Shown here in pieces: positions 6,108 through 13,939 of a stretch of DNA of 21,518 nt. The DNA is from CAYHGV01 sp964356135. GTDB taxonomy: Bacteria > Hydrothermota > Tepidihabitantia > CAYHGV01. Both the position numbers and the translations under genes were made by a program. The stretch covers positions 1 to 21,518 of the forward strand of contig CAYHGV010000051.1 in assembly GCA_964356135.1 (NCBI GenBank), written 5' to 3'. A model generated the notes under the pieces. That model was not told the origin of the DNA and searched no databases. It saw nothing but the letters and a program-made list of their open reading frames with translations. How positions within the stretch are numbered: position 1 is the first letter of the stretch; each line of letters starts with the position of its first letter.

Positions 6108-9100
6108 ACCGGGTTAGTGCCCATCCGGTTCTCCGTATTCCCGCATTTGAACCGATCGACTTCTCTTTTGCCGGTAAAAAATTTACTGCCCGACCGGGCG
6201 AGATGATTTCGAGTGCGCTCTTCGCCAACGGTATTCGCATTTTCGGCCGCCATCCCAATGACCAGTCGCCGCAGGGCATCTTCTGTGCCAATGGCCAGTG
6301 TGCCCAGTGTCTGGTTATCGCTGACGGCAAACCGGTTAAAGCCTGCATGGTTGCGGTGCGCGCTGGAATGGAGATCCAGCCCTTACGCGGTTTCCCGGAA
6401 TTACCGGTGCTGTCGAGTAAAGACCTGAAATTATCCGCCATTGAAGATATCCCGTGCGATTTGCTCATCGTTGGCGGCGGACCGGCCGGCATGGGTGCGG
6501 CGATCGAAGCGGTCGACGCCGGTCTTTCGGTGATTCTCGTCGATGACAAAGACGCTCTGGGCGGAAAACTGGTTTTGCAAACCCACCTTTTTTTTGGTTA
6601 CGCGTCCGAGTGCTATGCCGGCACGCGCGGGGTTGACATTGCCGGTATTCTCGCAAACGAGGTGGCAGAGCGTCCCGGTATCAGGGTCATGACCAAAACC
6701 ATGGCAGTAGGAGTTTTCACCGACGGCAAAATCGGAATAGCGTCGGCTGACCGGTATCGATTGATTACTCCGCGCAGTTTGCTGGTCGCAGCCGGGGCAC
6801 GGGAAAAAGCACTCAGCTTTCCAGGTGGTGACCTGCCGGGCGTCTATGGTGCCGGTGCTTTCCAAACGCTCCTCAACCGGGACCTGGTTCGACCCGCCGA
6901 AAAACTGTTTGTTGTAGGCGGTGGTAATGTCGGCTTGATTGCCGCCTACCATGCCCTCCAGGCAGGCATCACCGTGGTCGGATTATGTGAAGCCATGCCG
7001 GATGTCGGCGGCTATTGGGTTCATGCCGACAAAATCCGGCGTATGGGTGTGCCGATCTATACCAAAACCAGTGTCGTTTCAGCCAACGGCACGAACGGTG
7101 TCGAATCGGTAACCGTGGCGCGGGTCGATGAAAAATGGAATATCATACCCGGCACCTACCTCACCTATCCCTGCGATACGCTTTTGATTGCGGTCGGACT
7201 GGAATGCGTCAGTGAACTGCATGAGATGGCACAAGCCGCCGGCATCGATGGACATCTGGCAGGCGATGCCGAAGAGATCGCCGAGGCTTCGGCCGCACTC
7301 TTCTCCGGGCGATTAACCGGACGGCGGATCGCCCGTTCCCATGGACGGAACGTGAGCGTGCCCGACGAGTGGGAAGAGATGATACAACTGCTCAAATCAA
7401 AACCGGGCCGGGAAAATTTACCGATCGTTGACCCGACTGAAAAAGCCTCGGTCAAAACCAAAGACAGCCCCGCACTTTTTCCCGTCCTCGGTTGTCGTGA
7501 AACGATTCCCTGCAATCCCTGTGTCCAGGTCTGTCCCCGGTTATCGATTCGCATGGGCAAGGAAAACGACATTCTCCCCCAACCGGAATTCACCGGTTCG
7601 TGTACCGGCTGCACAAAGTGCGTCGCCAACTGCCCGGGCCTCGCAATAACCCTCGTCGATCTGACCCCGCGCAGCCTGGGGCGGGCACGGGTAACGGTTC
7701 CGTTTGAACTACCGTTAACGTTTAGCCGGGGCGATGAAGTTTCAGTCACGAGCTGGAACGGTGAACCACTGGGGAAAGCCCGGGTTTTAGAAATTTATGA
7801 CCGCCTTGGACCTTCACCCTGCCGCGCCGCCTGTCCGGCCGATGTGCGCGCCCAGGGGTATATCCAGCTTCTGCGCCAGAGCCGGATCCGAGCAGCGATT
7901 GAACTTTTACGCCGTGACCTGCCGTTACCCGGCGTTTGCGGCCGCGTCTGCTATCATCCCTGCGAAGAAGAATGTGTCCGCGCCGACTTTGACGAACCGG
8001 TTGCGATCTGTTCTTTAAAACGGTTCATTGCCGACTGGGAGAGGAAAAATCCGATAGCGATACAAACTCTTTCCGTCGAATTGCCGGAACGGGTTGCCGT
8101 GGTCGGTTCCGGTCCGGCCGGATTGGCGTGTGCCAATGAACTGGCATATCGCGGTTATGCGGTAACGGTTTTTGAAGCGGCTGAAAAAGCAGGCGGCCTT
8201 TTGCGCTCTGGAATTCCCGGCTACCGTCTGCCGGAAGAGATACTCGACTATGAAATTGATTGTCTTATAAAAAAAGGTATTGGGATTAAAACCGGCACCC
8301 GGGTTGACAACATTGATTCACTTTTCGCTCAGGAGTTTCGAGCAGTTTTTCTCGCACCCGGAGCGTTAAGCGGGATAAAAGCTCAAATCCCGGGCGAGAA
8401 TTTTGATGGCGTCTATGACATGCTTGACTTTCTCAAACGCGTCAATACCGGCACCCTGAACCGTCTGTCCGGAACGGTTGCGGTTATCGGCGGCGGCAAT
8501 TCCGCACTCGATTCAGCCCGGGCTGCGCTCCGTCTGGGCGCCAACGAGGTCAGGATTCTCTATCGCCGCGCGCGCGAGCAGATGCCGGCACTTGATTGGG
8601 AAGTTGAACAAACAATCGCCGAAGGCGTTAGATTCGATTTCCTCGTTGCGCCGGTATCAATTAAAGGCGAAGGAAACCGGGTCCAAAGCATCGAACTTAT
8701 CCGTATGAAGTTAGGTGAACCGGATGCTTCGGGCCGGGCGAAACCGGTTCCCATCCCCGATTCCCGTTTTGAAATACCGGTCGACCACATTATTACGGCG
8801 ATCGGTCAATCGGTTATCCTCGATGGCCTGGGACTGGACCTGGCAGTAACGAAACCGGGGACGATCGAGGTCGACCCGGTAACCCAGGCAACGAGCCGGA
8901 CCGGAGTATTTGCCGGCGGCGACGTCGTGACCGGTGCACTCACCGTCGTTTCGGCATTTGGCGCCGGTAAACGTGCGGCTGAATCAATTGACCGTTACCT
9001 CCGGGGAATAGATCTTGCGGCGGGCCGTAAAGAGACCAAAACCAAAGCGCCGGCGTGCTTTCTTGAAACGGAGAAACAAGCCCCGCGCGTCAAAGAAGAG

Positions 9101-9715
9101 GAATTACCGATGAACCGACGCACGGATAACTTCCAAGAAATCATTCTACCTATGACCGAGGAAGCGGCGCAAACGGAAGCGGCGCGCTGTCTCGGCTGTG
9201 GGATGATCGGCGAGTGTTTGCCCGGTATCGCAGCCTGCGAGCGAAGCGTTGGAACGGCAAAAGAAACGCCGATCCTCGACCGGGCACGAATGGTGGTCCT
9301 GGAAGTAGCCCCGGACCAAGCCGCCAAAATCGGCGGTATCCGCATCCAGCCCGAAGCAGTAACCAAGCCGGTTACGACCGTCGTTCCCCATGAAAATCAA
9401 GATACGGTCGTCATCTGCCGCTGCGAGCGGGTTACGATCGGCGAGGTCCGCGCGCTCATTCAGCGGGGTGTAACTGATCTCAACCAACTCAAAGCGATTC
9501 TCCATATCGGTATGGGCGCATGCGGCAGCAAGACCTGTGGGCCGTTGCTCCAATCGTTATTCCGCCGGGAAGGTGTGGCGCCCGACCAGATAGTACCGTT
9601 TGTCCAGCGTCCTTTGACAACCGAAGTTACGATGGGTTGGTTTGCAGGACAAACTTTAGCAGGGCAAACCTTAGTCGGTCACACCGGAGACGAAAAAGAA
9701 AAACTAGAAACATGA
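6104..9715 (+). CDS. Giant fused Fe-S flavoprotein: HcnA-HcnB-ferredoxin-GltD-BFD
   Basis: This encodes 1203 residues from the GTG at 6104, chosen because 'RVSAHPVL' is the usual beginning of HcnA-like proteins. In order: a [2Fe-2S] domain (C61, C66, C69, C81); an HcnB-like FAD/NAD(P) domain (GGGPAG at 124-129, second Rossmann 'VGGGNVGL' at ~271); a ferredoxin-like part with canonical C500/C503/C506/C510 and a second set C464/C470/C473/C477; a GltD-like module with its Cys-rich N-domain (C573, C577, C612, C616, C620, C624), FAD site 'VVGSGPAG' and NAD(P) site 'VIGGGNSA'; and a C-terminal BFD [2Fe-2S] domain (C1105, C1107, C1140, C1145). HcnB relatives normally join the FAD domain directly to BFD, so the ferredoxin-GltD block is an insertion. 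It should accept electrons from the DAO partner and pass them to NAD(P) or another carrier in the cytoplasm. The substrate is unknown. Confidence 0.9.
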   Translation: MNRVSAHPVLRIPAFEPIDFSFAGKKFTARPGEMISSALFANGIRIFGRHPNDQSPQGIFCANGQCAQCLVIADGKPVKACMVAVRAGMEIQPLRGFPELPVLSSKDLKLSAIEDIPCDLLIVGGGPAGMGAAIEAVDAGLSVILVDDKDALGGKLVLQTHLFFGYASECYAGTRGVDIAGILANEVAERPGIRVMTKTMAVGVFTDGKIGIASADRYRLITPRSLLVAAGAREKALSFPGGDLPGVYGAGAFQTLLNRDLVRPAEKLFVVGGGNVGLIAAYHALQAGITVVGLCEAMPDVGGYWVHADKIRRMGVPIYTKTSVVSANGTNGVESVTVARVDEKWNIIPGTYLTYPCDTLLIAVGLECVSELHEMAQAAGIDGHLAGDAEEIAEASAALFSGRLTGRRIARSHGRNVSVPDEWEEMIQLLKSKPGRENLPIVDPTEKASVKTKDSPALFPVLGCRETIPCNPCVQVCPRLSIRMGKENDILPQPEFTGSCTGCTKCVANCPGLAITLVDLTPRSLGRARVTVPFELPLTFSRGDEVSVTSWNGEPLGKARVLEIYDRLGPSPCRAACPADVRAQGYIQLLRQSRIRAAIELLRRDLPLPGVCGRVCYHPCEEECVRADFDEPVAICSLKRFIADWERKNPIAIQTLSVELPERVAVVGSGPAGLACANELAYRGYAVTVFEAAEKAGGLLRSGIPGYRLPEEILDYEIDCLIKKGIGIKTGTRVDNIDSLFAQEFRAVFLAPGALSGIKAQIPGENFDGVYDMLDFLKRVNTGTLNRLSGTVAVIGGGNSALDSARAALRLGANEVRILYRRAREQMPALDWEVEQTIAEGVRFDFLVAPVSIKGEGNRVQSIELIRMKLGEPDASGRAKPVPIPDSRFEIPVDHIITAIGQSVILDGLGLDLAVTKPGTIEVDPVTQATSRTGVFAGGDVVTGALTVVSAFGAGKRAAESIDRYLRGIDLAAGRKETKTKAPACFLETEKQAPRVKEEELPMNRRTDNFQEIILPMTEEAAQTEAARCLGCGMIGECLPGIAACERSVGTAKETPILDRARMVVLEVAPDQAAKIGGIRIQPEAVTKPVTTVVPHENQDTVVICRCERVTIGEVRALIQRGVTDLNQLKAILHIGMGACGSKTCGPLLQSLFRREGVAPDQIVPFVQRPLTTEVTMGWFAGQTLAGQTLVGHTGDEKEKLET

Positions 9716-10869
9716 ACGGCAACCCCTACGATCTCGTAATCATCGGCGCCGGCTCGATTGGCGTTCCGACCGCACTTGCGGCAGAACGAGCCGGTCTAAA
9801 AACACTCGTGCTCGAACGTCTGCCTTCGGTCGGACAGGGAGAAAATAAATCGGCGATCGGCGGCATTCGAGCCACCCACTCCGATCCGGCAAAAATCCTT
9901 ATCTGCCTCCGCTCGCTGAAGATTTTCCGGGAATGGCAAAGGAACGAAGAAGACGACCTGGGCTGGCGCCAGGGCGGATATCTGTTTCCGATTTACCGGG
10001 AGGAAGATGAAAAAACATTGCGGAGCCTCTTGCCAATCCAGCATCGACACGGACTCAACATTGACTGGATTACGCCGGATCAGGTGAAAGAATTGCTACC
10101 CGGCATCCGCGAACAGGACCTGCGGGGCGGCACTTATTCACCCGAGGATGGCAATCTCTCGCCATTGAAAACAATCAATGCGTTTTATTTTGCTGCCCGC
10201 CGGCTCAAAGCCGAGTTTCATTTCAACGAACAGGTCCAAAAGATCAGTGTCGAGGGAGGACGAGTTTCGGGCGTCATCACCAATAAAAATAAATATACCT
10301 GCCGGTTTGTGCTCAACGGAGCCGGTTCGGCTGCAGCCGAAATCGGCAAGCTGGTCGGCTTGGACCTACCGGTTTATCCCGATTCCCATGAAGCCGGCAT
10401 CACCGAGCCGGTCGCCCGTTTCTTCGATCCTTTAATCGTTGATATCCGGCCCACCGCCGGCGCCAAAAACTGCTATTTTTATCAGAATTCAATCAACCGC
10501 ATCGTCTTCTGCCTGACTCCGGATCCGCTTTTCCCCGGTACCAATCATCAGTCCCATTCCAGTTTTTTGCCGACCGTAACAAAAAAGATTATCGACCTCC
10601 TGCCCCGGATGGCTCAGATCCGGGTTCGCCGGGTCTGGCGCGGCTCGTATCCTCAAACCCCGGGCGGCATGCCGATTACGGGCGAAGCGCCGGATGTCCG
10701 GGGATACTTTTTTGCCGTCGGTCTGTGCGGTCAGGGTTTGATGCTCGGTCCGGGACTTGCTGAAGACATGGTGAGCCTGATGCTCACCGGCAAACCGCTC
10801 ACCGAAGAGAGCGCGTGGGCTTCGCTCAGTCTCGATCGCAGCTTCGGCACGACCGAAGCCCTCAAGTAG
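9712..10869 (+). CDS. DAO-family FAD-dependent amine/amino-acid dehydrogenase subunit
   Basis: This encodes 385 residues. The true start is the ATG at 9712, which overlaps the preceding stop as ATGA; the frame is open further upstream, but only inside the large gene. The FAD Rossmann motif 'VIIGAGSIGVPTA' is at ~9-21, followed by 'NKSAIGGIR', as in sarcosine oxidase beta, HcnC and proline dehydrogenase beta subunits. The C-terminal 'TPGGMPITGEAP' and 'GLCGQGLMLGPGLAEDM' are typical of the DAO fold, and length is normal for the family. These enzymes oxidise the C-N bond of secondary amines, glycine, proline or opines. Its coupling to the Fe-S flavoprotein says that electrons leave through that subunit rather than straight to oxygen. 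The actual substrate cannot be read from sequence. Confidence 0.9.
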   Translation: MNGNPYDLVIIGAGSIGVPTALAAERAGLKTLVLERLPSVGQGENKSAIGGIRATHSDPAKILICLRSLKIFREWQRNEEDDLGWRQGGYLFPIYREEDEKTLRSLLPIQHRHGLNIDWITPDQVKELLPGIREQDLRGGTYSPEDGNLSPLKTINAFYFAARRLKAEFHFNEQVQKISVEGGRVSGVITNKNKYTCRFVLNGAGSAAAEIGKLVGLDLPVYPDSHEAGITEPVARFFDPLIVDIRPTAGAKNCYFYQNSINRIVFCLTPDPLFPGTNHQSHSSFLPTVTKKIIDLLPRMAQIRVRRVWRGSYPQTPGGMPITGEAPDVRGYFFAVGLCGQGLMLGPGLAEDMVSLMLTGKPLTEESAWASLSLDRSFGTTEALK

Positions 10870-10947
10870 CACGAACGCCGGTCTCACCGGAGCGATTAAA
10901 CAAGCTGAAACGGTTTTATCAAGGTTTGTAATATAATCTTTTCGGGG

Positions 10948-10975
10948 TTGACAATCCGGATTGAAAAGCGATAAT
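10948..10975 (+). promoter_or_regulatory. Promoter of the CorA-type gene
   Basis: TTGACA (10948-10953), a 16-base spacer and GATAAT (10970-10975). The AAGGAGGAG ribosome site and TTG start follow about 25-35 bases later. Confidence 0.65.
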
Positions 10976-11007
10976 AACAAAATAAATACAAGATTTAAGG
11001 AGGAGCA

Positions 11008-11913
11008 TTGAAATATTTCGAGTGTAACGGTTCGGAAACTACAGATGCCTCCGGTCCGATCATCGTCTACACCGCACCGGACGAAGCCGAACGGCGCCAT
11101 CTTATTGAAGAATACAAAATCGATGAACACACGCTTGCATCGGCGCTCGACCCGGACGAGCTTTCCCGACTCGAATTCGAGCCCGACCACATCGCCATCA
11201 TCTACAAGCGGCCGCGCAATTATTCAAGCCGCGACGGGGTGCTGTTCAAGGTGTCGTCAACCGGGCTCTTCCTTTTCAAGGACCGGTTGATCGTCGTCCA
11301 GTCAGACGAAATGCAGTTATTCGAGACCAAACACTGCACGCGGGTTCACACCCTGCCGGAATCGGTCCTCAATCTCCTCTACCGTTCGATTTTCCACTAT
11401 CTCGAACACCTGAAAGTGATGCGGATGATATCCGAAGACCTCGAACGCAAGATCAACACCGCAATGGAAAACCGCTATCTGCTCAATCTGTTCGGACTTG
11501 AGAAAAGCCTCGTCTACTACCTGAGCGCGATCAACTCCAACGGCATGCTGATCGAAAAGCTGAAGCTCAACGCAACCAAAATCGGCTTCAACACCGAAGA
11601 ACTGGAATTATTAGACGATGTCATCATCGAGAACACCCAGTGCCTGCGCCAGGCAGAAATCTATTCGAACATTCTTGCCAGCTTGATGGATGCCCGGGTC
11701 TCGGTCGTCTCCAACAACCTCAACGTCCTGATGAAAACGCTGAATATTATCGTGATTTGTCTGATGGTGCCGACCCTGGTGGTTTCGATCTTTTCGATGA
11801 ATGTCGCCCTCCCGCTGAACAATGCGCATCCCCTTGCCTTCTGGATAATAACCGGTGTCGCGGCGGCATCGGTGGTGGGTTTATTCTACATCTGGCGACG
11901 GTTCTGGCGATAG
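11008..11913 (+). CDS. corA: CorA-family divalent-cation channel with SMN signature
   Basis: This encodes 301 residues from a TTG with a strong AAGGAGGAG site. CorA proteins form pentameric inner-membrane channels for Mg2+ and, in some branches, Co2+ or Zn2+. The N-terminal ~110 residues are the cytoplasmic alpha/beta domain, followed by the long helical stalk ('VLNLLYRSIFHYLEHLKVMR', then the 'ISEDLERKIN' region). Two membrane helices lie at the C-terminus (~245-262 and ~276-296), followed by the usual basic tail 'WRRFWR'. The selectivity loop after helix 1 reads 'IFSMNVALPL', so the canonical Gly-Met-Asn is Ser263-Met264-Asn265. Gly is nearly invariant there, so selectivity or gating may differ. 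The gene stands alone with its own promoter and converges on the next gene. Confidence 0.85.
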   Translation: MKYFECNGSETTDASGPIIVYTAPDEAERRHLIEEYKIDEHTLASALDPDELSRLEFEPDHIAIIYKRPRNYSSRDGVLFKVSSTGLFLFKDRLIVVQSDEMQLFETKHCTRVHTLPESVLNLLYRSIFHYLEHLKVMRMISEDLERKINTAMENRYLLNLFGLEKSLVYYLSAINSNGMLIEKLKLNATKIGFNTEELELLDDVIIENTQCLRQAEIYSNILASLMDARVSVVSNNLNVLMKTLNIIVICLMVPTLVVSIFSMNVALPLNNAHPLAFWIITGVAAASVVGLFYIWRRFWR

Positions 11914-11984
11914 AACTTTAACCGTAAACAGTTCTTTCCATCGACAACCGGTTTTAGTGTGATTTCTTTGGCAGTCGCCGGTCT

Positions 11985-13547
11985 TTAGAGTTTTATGATC
12001 GCCAGCCCTGTCTCGCCATCCGCGATGTAGACGTACGATCCGGCAAACCAGAGCCGCTGCGCCAGACCCGGCGTATCGCACCGCCCCACCCGTTCCGGCG
12101 TCGACACCACCGAAGCATCGACGATTACCAATCCTGAACTCCGGTCGACCAGATAGGCATAACTGCCCAATCCGTAAACACCGGAAACATAATCCGGCGT
12201 ATCGTAATTCCCGGAATCGGTACCAGCCCAAATCTGTAATCCGGCCGCGCCGTCGGCAACATAGGTATATGACCCGGCAATAAAAATCCCGCATGCCTCA
12301 CCCGGGGTATCGTAACGGTTCACCAGAACCGGATTCCAGGGCAGCGAGACATCAATTACCTCGATGCCCGCACTCCCCACCGCAGCAGAGACATAATTTC
12401 CAGAAACAAAAACCGCTTTCGCCGGACCAGCAGTTACGTATGAACTCGTAAGCTGGGGCGAAGACGGAGTAGCGATATTGACGATCTGGATCCCGGAATT
12501 GCCGCTCGCAACATAGGCATAATTGCCGCTCGTGTAGACCGCGTTCGGTGTGCCGGAAAGGTTGCAGGTCGCGATAACCGCAGGCTGGCTGGGCGTTGCG
12601 ACATTGACGACCGCCAGCTTGGCATTCTTTACCGTTACATAACAGTACGACCCGGCAAGCGCAACCCCGGTCGCTGTGCCGGAAACCGAACAGCTGCCGA
12701 TGACCTGGGGCTGGGAACGGTCGGCGAGGTCGACGACCGCAAGACCGGCATCCCCATCCGCAACATAGGCATAATTGCCCGAAACGACCGCTTCATAGGC
12801 AAAACCCGTAGTATTGCAGGTTCCAAAAATTTGATAAACCCTGACCAGGGTTGCACTGACATCGGTCGTTTCATGCTCTGCCACCGTGACCGTCGTCGTA
12901 TAGGTGTCGTAATCGGTTTTAATCAATTTTACGGTATGAGCACCAACCGGTACATTGGTCACAACACAGTTCGTGGTTTTATAGGTATCCGCCGTATCAA
13001 GCCAGACCTCGGCGCCGATCGGCTTGGAATTCACACGAATCGCACCGGTCGCCGGGGTCAAGACTGACGAGACCTCGGAGGTGTCATCTTCGGCAACGTC
13101 GACCGTATCCACGTGTTCGACATAGCCCGTTTTAGTCAGCTTGATTATATGGCTGCCGACCAGGACATCGGTTAAAAGGTAATTGGTTAGATGGTTAGTA
13201 TTTAAACCGTCGAGATAGATAGCGGCACCGGTCGGCGTGGAATTGACCTCGACTGCGCCGTAGACCGGCACGTGGGTGAGTGCAGCCGTAACCAGAACCG
13301 TCTCATCGGCTACAACTCTCACCGTATCATAGTAGTCCAAATACTCGGTAAGACTCAGCATTATCACACGGTCGCCCACTGCCAGGCTCTCGACCACGCA
13401 GTCGGTCTTTTGACCGGTTGCACTACCATCAATCGAGACCGAGGCACCAGCCGGGGTCGATTGTATCGAAAGCGAGCCGAATTTGTCCGGGGCACAACCA
13501 AGCATGACGAGTGGAACGATGAAAAAAATCACCCAACCATATTTCAT
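11985..13547 (-). CDS. Lipoprotein with three PEGA domains and a seven-repeat LVIVD propeller
   Basis: This encodes 520 residues. The ATG at 13547 is preferred over that at 13562 because AGGAGG lies six bases before it, inside the longer reading. The signal 'VIFFIVPLVMLGC' puts the lipidated Cys at 18, so the protein is anchored on the cell envelope. Three PEGA repeats follow (~24-90, ~94-160, ~164-228), each with 'STPxGAxVxxDG' or a variant and a 'VPVGxHxVKLxKxxY' half. From ~232 to the end are seven units of ~42 residues with the LVIVD pattern 'GNYAYVADGDAGLAVVDLA', most starting at a Cys/Tyr. Seven repeats fit a closed seven-bladed propeller. PEGA domains are surface and S-layer associated; LVIVD proteins are probably surface or adhesive. 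There is no catalytic motif. It is probably co-transcribed behind tRNA-Glu. Confidence 0.88.
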   Translation of the reverse strand: MKYGWVIFFIVPLVMLGCAPDKFGSLSIQSTPAGASVSIDGSATGQKTDCVVESLAVGDRVIMLSLTEYLDYYDTVRVVADETVLVTAALTHVPVYGAVEVNSTPTGAAIYLDGLNTNHLTNYLLTDVLVGSHIIKLTKTGYVEHVDTVDVAEDDTSEVSSVLTPATGAIRVNSKPIGAEVWLDTADTYKTTNCVVTNVPVGAHTVKLIKTDYDTYTTTVTVAEHETTDVSATLVRVYQIFGTCNTTGFAYEAVVSGNYAYVADGDAGLAVVDLADRSQPQVIGSCSVSGTATGVALAGSYCYVTVKNAKLAVVNVATPSQPAVIATCNLSGTPNAVYTSGNYAYVASGNSGIQIVNIATPSSPQLTSSYVTAGPAKAVFVSGNYVSAAVGSAGIEVIDVSLPWNPVLVNRYDTPGEACGIFIAGSYTYVADGAAGLQIWAGTDSGNYDTPDYVSGVYGLGSYAYLVDRSSGLVIVDASVVSTPERVGRCDTPGLAQRLWFAGSYVYIADGETGLAIIKL

Positions 13548-13564
13548 ATTGATCCTCCTCATAA

Positions 13565-13639
13565 TAGCGCTACAGGGATTTGAACCCTGGTCTCCTGGCT
13601 GAGAACCAGATGTCCTAGACCGTGCTAGACGATAGCGCC
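13565..13639 (-). tRNA. tRNA-Glu (anticodon CUC)
   Basis: A 75-base cloverleaf: acceptor GGCGCTA with TAGCGCT, anticodon stem TCTGG/CCAGG with loop TTCTCAG giving CTC, T arm CAGGG-TTCAAAT-CCCTG, discriminator A and no encoded CCA. The first acceptor pair is G1-U72 rather than G-C. Its 3' end is 17 bases before the lipoprotein start on the same strand. Confidence 0.93.
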
Positions 13640-13664
13640 CGTAATCGGCATCAGCCGTTGGTAA

Positions 13665-13692
13665 ATAATAAAAAAAACCCGGTGACAGTCAA
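13665..13692 (-). promoter_or_regulatory. Promoter of tRNA-Glu and the lipoprotein gene
   Basis: On the minus strand, TTGACT (13692-13687), a 16-base spacer and TATTAT (13670-13665). The tRNA begins about 25 bases downstream. Confidence 0.6.
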
Positions 13693-13724
13693 GGTCAATT
13701 CGCGAGGGCTCCAAGTAAGAATTT

Positions 13725-13755
13725 TTAACCACAAAGGACACAAAGTCCACAAAGG
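13725..13755. repeat. Short tandem 'CCACAAAGGA' intergenic repeat
   Basis: Three copies of a ~10-base unit of the CACAAAG type ('ccacaaagga', 'cacaaagt', 'ccacaaagga') follow 'ttaa'. They lie in the ~300-base gap between tRNA-Glu and the methyltransferase gene, which otherwise holds only the two promoters. Related units occur at 5838 and 14695. Confidence 0.5.
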
Positions 13756-13841
13756 AAAAGACTTGAAAAATTAATTATAATAATTCTTTATTTGTAGTAA
13801 AAAGCAGTTTTTCATGCCTCTCTTTGGCAACCGATGAACTA

Positions 13842-13870
13842 TTGACACCCCGGGGAGGGGACGATAGTAT
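13842..13870 (+). promoter_or_regulatory. Promoter of the isoaspartate methyltransferase gene
   Basis: TTGACA (13842-13847), a 17-base spacer and TAGTAT (13865-13870), about 70 bases before the start codon. Confidence 0.5.
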
Positions 13871-13939
13871 TATCCGAGGCTTGAATTGTACGACTTTTCA
13901 CCACGTTTTGTAATCATAACCAAAAAGGTTGAATAAGGA

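Noticed and set aside
9520..9711. 64-residue extension of the DAO subunit
   Set aside because: It lies wholly inside the upstream BFD domain in another frame; the ATGA overlap at 9712 and the FAD motif right after it fix the start.
6104..9715. Firm claim of flavin-based electron bifurcation
   Set aside because: A GltD-like domain with Fe-S clusters is compatible, but nothing in the sequence proves a bifurcating flavin; kept only as a possibility.
11914..11984. Bidirectional terminator between the convergent corA and PEGA genes
   Set aside because: Only ACCGG/CCGGT pairs at long distance and no T run next to a stable stem; too weak to list.
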